The notes beneath the pieces were generated by a model. It made no database searches and was not told where the DNA came from. It saw nothing but the letters and a program-made list of their open reading frames with translations. The translations under genes and the position numbers were made by a program. Below are positions 18,049 through 26,304 of a stretch of DNA of 49,536 nt, in pieces. The stretch comes from a virus: the IMG/VR virus record IMGVR_UViG_3300009506_000051, positions 1 to 49,536 of that record; one strand, written 5' to 3'. The stretch's first letter is position 1. The number at the start of each line of letters is the position of its first letter.

Positions 18049-20748
18049 TCAGGCTCCCATCTTCGACAGGTCGACCGACCTGGCGGCGTACCCGCTCTCG
18101 ATCTCCAGCACCATGGCGAGGATGGTGCAGGCGGCGATCGCTTTGATGTACACCCGCGGATCGGTCTCGGTGTCCCCGTCGAACTCGAACGGGATCTCAT
18201 CGTATTCCCCGCTCACCACCTGGCCCTCTGTAAACGTGGTGCCGTTCTCGATGAGCGGCATGTCACCCAGCCCCGTGCTCGCGTTGTACCCCACCTGTAC
18301 CGCGCGATCGCGGTACTTGTACATGATCAAGGAGGATGACACGATCCGCTTCAGGCGGGACAGCACCGAACCTGCAGTGTATCCGTTGAGCTTGTTGCTG
18401 ATGTAGCCGGCGGTATAGGGAATCCCTACAACCAGGCTCGAATAGACCGCGGGCAACGTGATGCTGCCCCCCGCAGACACGCGATAGGTGGCCTCGATGT
18501 CCGCGCCAGAAGCGCGGATCGAGACTTTCTCACCGGCCAAGTGCGTGAGGCCCGAAATCGTAGCGCTCGTGTTTCCCGATATGGCCGTCCAACTGTCCAG
18601 TGTCTTTTCGAGGATGGCCGCTTCCGCATCCGCATAGGTGGAGAGCTTTTCCAGATAGGCTCCGCTGTTACGCGACACCACGAAATACAGTCGGTCCTCA
18701 TCGGGTCCCGGCACCACAGTCATGTCCTCAATTGTCCCGATGGTGACAAGCCTACTCCAGGCTTGCACGTCCTCTACGGGCTCGAAAGTCAGCACCCGGC
18801 ACTCTCCATCGTTCAGCAGAACGAATACCCGGGTTTCCGGGTTCTGTTGGATGGCGATGCGTTTGATCCCTGCGTCGCATAGGTCTTGGTTCAGTATCGA
18901 TCGGTCCGCCGCAGCGTTGATGTCGCGGTCAAGCTGGTAATCCAAACTCATCAGCCGGGTGCCGCTGCGATGCGCATAGAATACGGTGTCATCTAGTCGA
19001 ACTGCGTCGATGTTCGCGGTACCCTGTGTGCTGCCGCTCTTCAGGTTTGCGTTGAGCTGGGTCAATACCTCGCCAAAACTGTTTGTTCGTACCGCCACAA
19101 TATCCGTGGCGAGACCCAGCACCAAGCGGGTGCTCTCCGCCATCCATGATATGTCCTCAACTGGCCCGAACCCCACTGTCCGAGTGACCGGCGCTGAGTC
19201 TCCCTCGAGAAGATCGTCGAATGTGTAGTAGCGGTCAGACGCCGACAACCAGATCCTGGTACGGCCAGCCCACCCGAGCCGCCCTTCATAGAGGGATACC
19301 GATGTCGGGTGCCCGTTTACCGTGGACCAGGCGCCCTCGTACCAATCCCGCGTAGCATCAGTCGAAAGAAAGTCCTTCAGCACCTGGATGGTAACAACGG
19401 TTGTGGACGTGACCCCCGTCACCCGCGCGACACCCCCATCGATAGAGCCAGACAGCGTGCTAATCGAAAGCGATATGGTCCCCGAGGCGTAGTCACCCGT
19501 CTTGCAATAGAGCCGGTAATAGAAGATTGCATCGTCGAACCCATCGTTGTAGGTCTTGTCTGTATCGGCCGTGAACGTAACCATGTCGGCCCAGGTGATG
19601 TTGTCACTGGACCGCTGCAGCGTGATCGTACCCACCCCAGACCCGGTGGTGAAATCGAGGACCACCTGATAGTCCCGATTGTTCCCTGTGCCCACTACGC
19701 GCACCCCGGCGGTGCCCGTGTCCTCCGCAGTCACATCTGCTGTAGCTTGCTGCGTGGCGGACAGCACACGGAATAGACATCCCAGATGTCCCGCCTGAAA
19801 CAACGGAGCGCTAGCCGTAAGGGTGGTGTTGCCGGAAAGGGCGGCCGGAGTGAGCGTGATCGCAGTATCATTGATGGCCCGGAACGGTCCATCGTTCGCC
19901 TGATACCAGACAACCGACCATGATTTGGCCCCTCTCCGTTCCACTTTGAACTGCGCACCGGCGCTCCACGCCAGGAACATCACATCGGCGGACTGACGGT
20001 ACCGGATCGACGATAGATACGCAGTAGCGACAGGCGAGCCTATCGTAAACGTGCCGGTGGTCTCGAACGCGACTTCCGAGATCGCGGTCCGATACTTCTT
20101 GGAGTTCTCGAGCGTGATCGTGACATTGGCCGAGGTGGGCGTGAACACCAGCGAGTGGACCCCGACCCCCAGCTCCCCGTGAAATATGTCGCCGAGCTTC
20201 GCTGTCGTACCGTAGCCCAGGTAGACGACGACTGGCGCCTCTAGGACCGTGATCCGGATAGCATGCTCCGCACCTGTCTGCACCGTGCCGAATTGCTGCC
20301 AAATCGCGGCACTCGTACCCCCAGCACCGGTCAGTAGTGCGTAATCGTTGGTCGCGTCGTACCCCACGGTGGACCCGGCGCCCGACGCGTCCGTCCATCC
20401 AGACGACAGAGGGGTTACTGCGAAGTCCCCGTTGGTTATCGTCGTAGTAACCGAGGTGCGGGTGAGCAGGGTATCGTCTACCCAGACCCGCATCACCTGG
20501 TTTTCGAGCTCTAGTACCGTCTGCTCGTCGGTATCCAGCCCGGAAACGAACGGCACCAGGTGACTGTTCGCAGAAATGCAGGCGCCTATGTACTCGGTTC
20601 CCGGTCGGAACGACATCGGGCCCAGCCGGCCGGGGATAAAGTTTTCCATCAACGCGCACGAGTTGACCGCTTTGGTGAAGTCATCGCGCGCCAACGCTCG
20701 GGGATCTATCTCCCCACGGTTGAACTTGTTGACGATGAGGTTTTCCAC
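18049..20748 (-). CDS. Tail nozzle (tail tubular protein B-like)
   Basis: 899 residues from a GTG start with GGAG a few bases upstream. The N-terminus (NKFNRGEIDPRALARDDF...ALMENFIPGRLGPMSFRPGTEYIG) is the hallmark opening of podovirus nozzle or stabilisation proteins. The rest is beta-rich, with a repeated-blade character in the second half (VLGLATDIVAVRTN, LMSLDYQLDRDINAAADRS, RVFVLLNDGECRVLTFEP). It follows the adaptor gene as expected for the short tail tube. Confidence 0.8.
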   Translation of the reverse strand: MENLIVNKFNRGEIDPRALARDDFTKAVNSCALMENFIPGRLGPMSFRPGTEYIGACISANSHLVPFVSGLDTDEQTVLELENQVMRVWVDDTLLTRTSVTTTITNGDFAVTPLSSGWTDASGAGSTVGYDATNDYALLTGAGGTSAAIWQQFGTVQTGAEHAIRITVLEAPVVVYLGYGTTAKLGDIFHGELGVGVHSLVFTPTSANVTITLENSKKYRTAISEVAFETTGTFTIGSPVATAYLSSIRYRQSADVMFLAWSAGAQFKVERRGAKSWSVVWYQANDGPFRAINDTAITLTPAALSGNTTLTASAPLFQAGHLGCLFRVLSATQQATADVTAEDTGTAGVRVVGTGNNRDYQVVLDFTTGSGVGTITLQRSSDNITWADMVTFTADTDKTYNDGFDDAIFYYRLYCKTGDYASGTISLSISTLSGSIDGGVARVTGVTSTTVVTIQVLKDFLSTDATRDWYEGAWSTVNGHPTSVSLYEGRLGWAGRTRIWLSASDRYYTFDDLLEGDSAPVTRTVGFGPVEDISWMAESTRLVLGLATDIVAVRTNSFGEVLTQLNANLKSGSTQGTANIDAVRLDDTVFYAHRSGTRLMSLDYQLDRDINAAADRSILNQDLCDAGIKRIAIQQNPETRVFVLLNDGECRVLTFEPVEDVQAWSRLVTIGTIEDMTVVPGPDEDRLYFVVSRNSGAYLEKLSTYADAEAAILEKTLDSWTAISGNTSATISGLTHLAGEKVSIRASGADIEATYRVSAGGSITLPAVYSSLVVGIPYTAGYISNKLNGYTAGSVLSRLKRIVSSSLIMYKYRDRAVQVGYNASTGLGDMPLIENGTTFTEGQVVSGEYDEIPFEFDGDTETDPRVYIKAIAACTILAMVLEIESGYAARSVDLSKMGA

Positions 20749-20757
20749 CTACTCCAC

Positions 20758-21933
20758 CTACGGCCTCCCCCGATAGCCCTGCCGCCAGCGTGCGCCTACC
20801 CAGTTTCCGATAGCCAGGATCTTCGGCGGCGAGGCCACCGCGCTGTTGTTCAGCGCCTCGTATCGACGAGCCCGGTACTCACTCTCGGCGAGTACCAGGT
20901 CCGCACCCTGCCCGCGCAGCCGGGGAGCGGCGTCCTTCGCTAGCTTCGCCGCCACCAGCCGGCGGAAATACGCGGGCCAGAGGTTGGGCGAGGATAGATA
21001 GGTGTTATCGACATACTGTACGTAAATCGTGTCGAGGTCGCAGTGCCAGTACTGCTCCTCCTCCTTGTAGTCCCGCAACGGGGACTGCATACGCTCGTCT
21101 TGATAGATCCCGTCCAGCCGATGCATGGTTGTCGGGATGGCATGCGCCCGGGTGTATCCGAAGCTCGCTTCAGCTGATGGGTCGTAGGTGATCTTGTTCG
21201 ACGTGAGGGCGAAGATCCAACCGGTCTCCTCCAGCATGTCCTCGATTACCTGCGCATCGACTACCGTGTCCAGCACCGTACGGGCCAGCGTGTCCTCGGT
21301 GCCTGTGGTCAGCTTCTCCTGGCCCAAAATCAACAATGCGTCGTTATAGATGTGCCGCCAGGTCGCGGTCAGCGTACCCGTGATCTGTGGCGATCGGTCC
21401 TTCGATTCCCGCTCTTCCTCCAACGCTATCGCGGCCTTAGTGGCCTCGGTGAATGTCACCGTGGCCGCTTCTAGCTTGGTGGGGTCTATCTTTACCGCCG
21501 CCCGGGATGCGAGATACGCGGAGACTACCTGCGCAAACGATGCGGGCCAGGTGGCGTAGCTGGCACCGCTGTAGACGTGCCTCAGGTATACCGTGGCGTA
21601 GTCACACGCCAGCGTAGACCCCTCGACAATAAATCGAGTGATCTCTTGCGTCAGCTCCGCATCAGAGTAGACGCCAACAGTGGCGATGTAGTCCGAGGGG
21701 AGGCTGTAAACGTTGTCGAGGTCGTGCTGCGATGACGCGGTGGACGAGGTTAGCTTCGATGTTCGAGTTGCAAACCGGGGCTTGACCAGCTCCAGGCAGT
21801 AGTCCACCGCCCCCATGTTCCAGATGGCATCCAGTACATATCGGGGCTCCCGCGCCTCGGACTCGGAGGAGAGAACGCGCTGGCCCAGTGTGATCAGCGC
21901 GTTGTTGTACAGCGCTAGCTTCGTTACCGCCAT
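20758..21933 (-). CDS. Head-tail adaptor (tail tubular protein A-like), tandem duplicated
   Basis: 391 residues, about twice the usual T7 gp11-like length. Two copies of the same domain are visible: residues about 5-150 (KLALYNNALITLGQ...YLRHVY...WPASFAQVVSAYLASRAA) and about 190-345 (RHIYNDALLILGQ...VQYVDNT...WPAYFRRLVAAKLAKDAA). Each has the helix-rich start, the Leu-Gly-Gln turn and the later strand plus helix of the tail tubular A family. The protein would form the ring between portal and nozzle. Confidence 0.8.
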   Translation of the reverse strand: MAVTKLALYNNALITLGQRVLSSESEAREPRYVLDAIWNMGAVDYCLELVKPRFATRTSKLTSSTASSQHDLDNVYSLPSDYIATVGVYSDAELTQEITRFIVEGSTLACDYATVYLRHVYSGASYATWPASFAQVVSAYLASRAAVKIDPTKLEAATVTFTEATKAAIALEEERESKDRSPQITGTLTATWRHIYNDALLILGQEKLTTGTEDTLARTVLDTVVDAQVIEDMLEETGWIFALTSNKITYDPSAEASFGYTRAHAIPTTMHRLDGIYQDERMQSPLRDYKEEEQYWHCDLDTIYVQYVDNTYLSSPNLWPAYFRRLVAAKLAKDAAPRLRGQGADLVLAESEYRARRYEALNNSAVASPPKILAIGNWVGARWRQGYRGRP

Positions 21934-21957
21934 GGGTGCCTCTCCCCCTTCACCGCG

Positions 21958-22422
21958 TTACGCGGCCATCGCTTTCCGGATATCCATCAGCTCCTGCAGT
22001 GCCTTCGCTTTGTCGGGCAGGTTTTCCTTGACCGTTTCACCGGTACTGCGCTTGATGATGCACCAGCGCAGGGGCCCGCGCAGTCGGATCTCGTAATCGC
22101 TGTCGGTGTCCATCGAGGATAGATCCACCGTATCCAGCGGGACGAACTGCAGGATAGACACCCGCACCATACTGCCCTGAGCGAAGGTCACCAGAACGTT
22201 AGCCCAGAATGCTCCGGCCTCATCCAGGAACTGCACCTGATCGAAGGCGCGAATGCTGCGCGAAATGTGCTCGTAAAGCACAGGATTGAGGAGATCCTCG
22301 GCGCAAGTCACCCGAGTCTCCCGGCGCAGGATGACAGCGTGGGTGCGAAATGCGTGCTCGGCCAGCTTGCAATCAATCGGCCGAACCGGCTCAATCAGTT
22401 TAGGTTGTGAACGTGTCGCCAT
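21958..22422 (-). CDS. Structural-region hypothetical protein (154 aa)
   Basis: Start chosen at the ATG 22420-22422, with GAGGG eight bases upstream; a longer frame to 22449 enters the terminator. The protein mixes helix and strand (HAVILRRETRVTCAEDLLNP, ANVLVTFAQGSMVRVSILQFVPLD, YEIRLRGPLRWCIIKRSTGE). It lies between the capsid cassette and the adaptor, where podoviruses often carry a connector or minor head protein. I do not recognise the family. Confidence 0.6.
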   Translation of the reverse strand: MATRSQPKLIEPVRPIDCKLAEHAFRTHAVILRRETRVTCAEDLLNPVLYEHISRSIRAFDQVQFLDEAGAFWANVLVTFAQGSMVRVSILQFVPLDTVDLSSMDTDSDYEIRLRGPLRWCIIKRSTGETVKENLPDKAKALQELMDIRKAMAA

Positions 22423-22445
22423 ATCATGCCCTCTTTTCCGTGCTC

Positions 22446-22477
22446 TCAAAAACCCCGGGCCAGCGGCGGCTGGCCCG
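22446..22477 (-). terminator. Rho-independent terminator after the capsid cassette
   Basis: On the minus strand CGGGCCAGC and GCTGGCCCG form a perfect 9-bp stem with a 4-base loop (22456-22477), followed by GGG and five T. It lies directly downstream of the decoration-protein stop and would end or reduce the abundant capsid transcript before the adaptor genes. Confidence 0.8.
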
Positions 22478-22494
22478 AGAACCGGCGTTTACGC

Positions 22495-23169
22495 TTAGGC
22501 AGTCGAGAACGGTGTCGCGACGGTGCCGGTACCTAGCAGTGAACCGCGGATGACCCACTGCGAGGCAGATACTGCAGTCACCTCCACCTCAGAACCGACC
22601 AGACCGCCCGTAGTGCCTCCATTCATATCGAGGCTCAAATCCGCTGCGCCGTCACCACCGAATGCGTCAGCAGCCCCGTCCTCCGCACCTAGATTGACCA
22701 CGCCCAAGAGGAAGTCCCCGGAGGCGCAGTCGATACTGTCAGCATTAGACGTGACGGACGTGCCCACCACGAAACGGAAGTTGAGTCCCACAGCCGCTTC
22801 AGGCAACGTCACCACGATACCGGCGGCCCGATTGAGCAAGAACGTGGTGCCCGATTCCTGCGCGGCCGGCGCGTAGGTGGACGCGGTAATCGAGGCTACG
22901 GCACCGCTGGTGGTGGCCGCGGGACGCACGGTGGCAGCACCTCCCGATGTCACACCATCGACCACCAGGTCGTACTGGATATCGTTAGTCTCGTCGTAGT
23001 AGATGACCTTGTCGCCGTCCTTCATGCCGAGAGCATCGCCGTTGCTGAAGTAATCAGCTCCGAGCACCAGGGCCAAGGCATCTCCGTCACTGTAGAACCA
23101 TACAGCCCCATTACTCGCACCAACACGCTGAGCGATCAGGGCCGGGGGATTGGATGTCGCGTAAGCCAT
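22495..23169 (-). CDS. Capsid decoration / cementing protein (Bbp16-like position)
   Basis: 224 residues, low in charge and rich in Gly/Ala/Val/Thr, beta-rich (GIVVTLPEAAVGLNFRFVVG, EVEVTAVSASQWVIRG). GGGAGGAAT precedes the ATG. It lies immediately after the major capsid gene and before a terminator, the place of the cementing protein in BPP-1-like phages. The C-terminal half looks like the general phage stem or cementing beta domain. Identity inferred from position and composition. Confidence 0.65.
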   Translation of the reverse strand: MAYATSNPPALIAQRVGASNGAVWFYSDGDALALVLGADYFSNGDALGMKDGDKVIYYDETNDIQYDLVVDGVTSGGAATVRPAATTSGAVASITASTYAPAAQESGTTFLLNRAAGIVVTLPEAAVGLNFRFVVGTSVTSNADSIDCASGDFLLGVVNLGAEDGAADAFGGDGAADLSLDMNGGTTGGLVGSEVEVTAVSASQWVIRGSLLGTGTVATPFSTA

Positions 23170-23184
23170 TGCTATTCCTCCCGA

Positions 23185-24030
23185 TTACGCGCCGATGATC
23201 GTGCCATCAGCATGGGTGATTTTCACTACGCCCGAGTTTTGCAGCAATTTCGAGCCCATGTAGGTCGTGCAGCGGGCCCACGACTTGTCGTTCTTCTCGT
23301 CGTAGCCGACATGGGTGATGATACGCTCCATGTCGCAGGCGTGCCCTATGGCGTTCTTGCTGTAGATATAGCATGTGGAGCTAGATCCCATCCCGCTCAG
23401 TCCGGTATGCCTGATCCAGTTGACCCCGTTCCAGGCCCAGGCCGTGGACTTAGGCATGCCCTCAGGGAAGATCGGATTGCGCACGTAATCGCCAGACGAG
23501 ACCTGAGGAATGGTCATCATGTTGGCAAAGAACGCGGGAGTAACGAGCGCGCTGATCTGCGCGTCCTCGTCCGCGTTGGCTTCCGCCAACGTGACACTCA
23601 GGTCAAGCAGATCCGCCAGGAACGTAGCCGCGCTGGTCTGCGTCATCGTAAGGGTGACCGTGGCGGCCGAAAGGGCGGTGATGATGTCATCATCAATCTT
23701 GCGATTGATCACCGCCATGCTTGTCTCCTGCATGATACGGCGACCGTCGCCCTGGCTGGCGAAGATATTAAAGTTGGTGCGCTCGGGCACATCGTGCCAC
23801 TCTTGCAGGGTGGCGGTATACTGGGTCAAGTTATCCGGGCGGGTCGGGATGTCGCCGTTCACGCCGCGGGTAACCGCGGTCGCGCTGCCAGAATCAGCCA
23901 CGAGGAATACGGCGCTATTGCCCTTGACTTCGATTTCGGTGGTCACCGTGCTACGCGCACGACTCTGCCGGCGCTCGAATCCTTTGATGAATTCTTGCCG
24001 GTATTGTGTCTGATAGGCGTAATCAGCCAT
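23185..24030 (-). CDS. Major capsid protein
   Basis: 281 residues beginning MADYAYQTQYRQEFIKGFERRQS, with an early mixed alpha/beta E-loop-like region (TEIEVKGNSAVFLVADSG), a central helix (RRIMQETSMAVINRKIDDDIITAL) and a late beta region (GYDEKNDKSWARCTTYMGSKLLQ). Size, order (after scaffold, before decoration and adaptor), strong GGAGA site and its own flanking terminators support the call. The family is a P22/BPP-1-like HK97-fold coat by inference. Confidence 0.8.
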   Translation of the reverse strand: MADYAYQTQYRQEFIKGFERRQSRARSTVTTEIEVKGNSAVFLVADSGSATAVTRGVNGDIPTRPDNLTQYTATLQEWHDVPERTNFNIFASQGDGRRIMQETSMAVINRKIDDDIITALSAATVTLTMTQTSAATFLADLLDLSVTLAEANADEDAQISALVTPAFFANMMTIPQVSSGDYVRNPIFPEGMPKSTAWAWNGVNWIRHTGLSGMGSSSTCYIYSKNAIGHACDMERIITHVGYDEKNDKSWARCTTYMGSKLLQNSGVVKITHADGTIIGA

Positions 24031-24157
24031 TGCGGAAGTCTCCGAAAAATAAAGGTTTTTTCCAGAGCCGGCTCAAGGTAGCCGTCGTACTTCCGCTTGC
24101 GGGTTGGCCGTGGAGTTCGGGGCCGCGGGAAAGCGTCAGGGGTTTCGCCCGCTTACG

Positions 24158-24192
24158 AGGGATAATATAGCAGAATCAGATGGATAGGGAAA
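24158..24192 (-). promoter_or_regulatory. Possible promoter for the capsid cassette
   Basis: On the minus strand CTATATTATC (about 24161-24170) offers a good -10 (TATATT or TATTAT) between the upstream hairpin and the capsid start. No clear TTGACA lies 17 bases before it (TTTCCC instead), so the call is weak. The leader to the capsid start is about 120 bases and includes a GC-rich hairpin (GCGGG...CCCGC, 24124-24152). Confidence 0.3.
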
Positions 24193-24228
24193 AGGGCTAG
24201 TCACACGGAGAACTCAGCGGCTAGCCCT
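24189..24228 (-). terminator. Hairpin terminator upstream of the capsid gene
   Basis: On the minus strand AGGGCTAG (24221-24228) pairs perfectly with CTAGCCCT (24193-24200) across a 20-base loop, followed by TTTTCCC. It sits between the hypothetical gene ending at 24238 and the capsid leader. The loop is long, so partial termination or RNA processing is as likely as full termination. Confidence 0.5.
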
Positions 24229-24237
24229 GTCAGCCCC

Positions 24238-24522
24238 TCACTTCACACCCAAATATTCCGGCACATCGGCGACCAAATACGGGATGCCGTAGACCTGCGG
24301 ATGACCGTCGAACAGCATATCGCTCTCCTTCAGCCGGTAATTCACCCGCAGCTCTTCGAGCATCCGCTGGTGCGTGTCCCTTCCCAGGTACAGGAGGATG
24401 GGCCGCAGTTGCTCGTGATCCCGCTGGTACTCGGTGAAGGCTTCCTGGATTCTATCCAGTGTCGGATGTCCGTAGGCTCGGGCCTCTTTCCCGGTTACCA
24501 CCACACTTGTGCTCTCTTTCAC
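24238..24522 (-). CDS. Hypothetical protein upstream of capsid (94 aa)
   Basis: Start chosen at the GTG 24520-24522, because GGAGG lies four bases upstream and the codon overlaps the methyltransferase stop as GTGA. An in-frame ATG at 24552 has no good site. The product is helical and mildly acidic (ATG-less start KESTSVVVTGKEARAYGHP, then LDRIQEAFTEYQRDH, LLYLGRDTHQRMLEELRV). No family recognised. Gene order suggests a head-assembly accessory protein. Confidence 0.6.
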   Translation of the reverse strand: MKESTSVVVTGKEARAYGHPTLDRIQEAFTEYQRDHEQLRPILLYLGRDTHQRMLEELRVNYRLKESDMLFDGHPQVYGIPYLVADVPEYLGVK

Positions 24523-25070
24523 TTCGCCTCCGGTTTCTGGGCTGATGCCCATAGCGCATATCGCTCGTCTCTATGCAAGTCCAGGATTTTGAACCCGGTT
24601 TCCTCCAGCTTCCACTGCAAGGTCTCTGCGGTGAACGCAGTTTTGTGCGCCATGGCCGCGCGCCCCTTCTCCAACGATTCCCGATGTCCATACAGTATGT
24701 CGATCGCGCAAATGGGGCCCAGAGCCGACTCAAAGAGCGGGTCCTCCAGCCTCCCCTTCACCAGCTCTAGTGCCACTGCCTGTATGTCCGGCAGGGTGAC
24801 GAAGAAATGCCCTCCAGGTTTCAGCACCCGGTAGGACTCTCGCAAAGCCGTAGGCACCTGGTGGGAGTACAGATGCTCCAAGATGTGCGCGCAGAGCACT
24901 GCGTCTACACACCCATTGAATAGGGCCCCCATGTCGGTGATGTCCGCCAAAATGTCCGGTTGCGCGTCCGGGTCTATGTCCAGTCGGATCTCAGCCCAAC
25001 CCTCGTGGAATATTTCCGGAAGGTTCTCCAGATACGATCCACCGCAGCCGACATGAAGGAGTGTCTTCAT
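24519..25070 (-). CDS. SAM-dependent class I methyltransferase
   Basis: 183 residues. Motif I is LLHVGCGG (4-11), the acidic loop LDIDP follows at 30-34, then CAHILEHL (60-67) and YRVLKPGGHFFVTLPD (about 80-95), the full Methyltransf_11 type pattern. The C-terminal third (KTAFTAETLQWKLEETGF) is the usual last strand pair. It overlaps scaffold upstream and the next gene downstream by four bases, so it is co-translated with head genes. Substrate unknown; DNA, protein or small molecule cannot be told apart here. Confidence 0.85.
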   Translation of the reverse strand: MKTLLHVGCGGSYLENLPEIFHEGWAEIRLDIDPDAQPDILADITDMGALFNGCVDAVLCAHILEHLYSHQVPTALRESYRVLKPGGHFFVTLPDIQAVALELVKGRLEDPLFESALGPICAIDILYGHRESLEKGRAAMAHKTAFTAETLQWKLEETGFKILDLHRDERYALWASAQKPEAK

Positions 25071-25993
25071 TTCATGGCCTGCCGGGCGTCGATCAAGTCA
25101 CGGTACCGTTTCTGCGCCGCGTTGTCCTGGTACCACTCGGGCGTGCCCATGCGATCCTCTAGCCGCTTGATCTCGTCGTTGATTGACTGCATCGGGTTGT
25201 TGGAGTTGGGAACCACTGTGGCCGCAGGTGCTACCTTTCGCATCAGCTCAGCAACGTAATCCAGCACCTCGGGGCTGTTGAACAGTGCCTTGCCATCCGC
25301 CATCTTGGCAGATGCCACCAGACCGCGCACGCTTTCGGGGAGTTGCGAGACAAAGAGCGTAGCCAGGTTGACCTTGGTCTGGTATTCCTGCCCCCACGCT
25401 TCCTTCAGCTGCCGCTCAGCTTGCTGCTGGTCGAGCGCGTGCTGCGCTCGCTCAGCCTCCTCCTCCTGCTGCCGGCCGGCCAGCATCGCATTGGCTAGCG
25501 TGGAGAGCGTGGCGGCGGGAACATTAGCCGCATGCGCTGCAACTTGCACGGTCTTCAGGATACGAGAATCACTCTCGCCAAGCACCAAACCCTCGTCGAG
25601 AGTGAGGGCGTACTTATCCGGTGCCTCGGGCACCCCGTTGGCCTGCCGCCAAGCGGCGAGTTGATCCTCGGTGGGATTCTCTGGCAATCCGTTGCTCACT
25701 TCGCCTTTGCGGATTCGTTGCTGCGCCTCCCAACCGCTCTTGATCACTGAGCGCAGGTCCTTGTGTCTCTTCAGCGTGTTGAGCAGGGCCTCGTCGTCCC
25801 CTGCGATCGCCTCTCGCCAGTTGTCGGCGGGCGTGTCCAACCACTTAGCGTTGACTGCGGGTGCCCCCGCACCGTCGTCAACGACGCGTATGCTGCCCGT
25901 TTCGCCGGTTTCTTGACTCTCCGCACCCGTATTCCCGGTTGCCGGAGGCTGCGACTCGTCCATCATGGTTTGCCACAGTTCTCTTGCTCTCAT
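25067..25993 (-). CDS. Capsid scaffolding protein
   Basis: 308 residues, very acidic N-terminus, a central WxxAIAGDDEALLNTLKRHKDL-type segment and APDKYALTLDEG, then a long Gln/Glu/Ala coiled coil (about 175-225, RQQEEEAERAQHALDQQQAERQ) and a charged C-terminus. This is the usual form of podovirus scaffolds that guide coat assembly and leave the procapsid. Located between the Bbp19-like gene and the capsid genes; its start overlaps the upstream stop as ATGA. Confidence 0.8.
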   Translation of the reverse strand: MRARELWQTMMDESQPPATGNTGAESQETGETGSIRVVDDGAGAPAVNAKWLDTPADNWREAIAGDDEALLNTLKRHKDLRSVIKSGWEAQQRIRKGEVSNGLPENPTEDQLAAWRQANGVPEAPDKYALTLDEGLVLGESDSRILKTVQVAAHAANVPAATLSTLANAMLAGRQQEEEAERAQHALDQQQAERQLKEAWGQEYQTKVNLATLFVSQLPESVRGLVASAKMADGKALFNSPEVLDYVAELMRKVAPAATVVPNSNNPMQSINDEIKRLEDRMGTPEWYQDNAAQKRYRDLIDARQAMK

Positions 25994-26304
25994 GTTTTGC
26001 TCTCCTCTCGACTATCGATCTCCGCGGCTTGATCCGCGTAGACCAACTGGCCCAGGGGCCTGTTGATGCAATCAGTGATCTGCAGGGCGACGAATTGTCG
26101 CCCCGCCAGGAATGCGCTCTGCCCTGGATCACCCGGAACGAAAGCCGGCTGGGACATGCGCCCGAATTTATTGATGATGACCTGGAGTGCCAAGCGCTGT
26201 TGATGCGTCTGTGCGTCCCCGCGGTATAGGCTCTTGAGGGCCTGCACCTCCTCTTTGCTCAGTGGCTCCACATCCCAGCACCGCGCGCCCCCGGCACCGG
26301 TCAT
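25990..26304 (-). CDS. Bbp19-like phage structural-region protein
   Basis: 104 residues containing the characteristic core GRMSQPAFVPGDPGQSAFLAGRQFVALQI preceded by a helix (EEVQALKSLYRGDAQ...RLALQVIINKF); only parts are quoted here. This is the family named after Bordetella phage BPP-1 Bbp19, always found next to portal and scaffold. Function in assembly is not known. It overlaps the portal stop and the scaffold start by four bases each. Confidence 0.75.
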   Translation of the reverse strand: MTGAGGARCWDVEPLSKEEVQALKSLYRGDAQTHQQRLALQVIINKFGRMSQPAFVPGDPGQSAFLAGRQFVALQITDCINRPLGQLVYADQAAEIDSREESKT

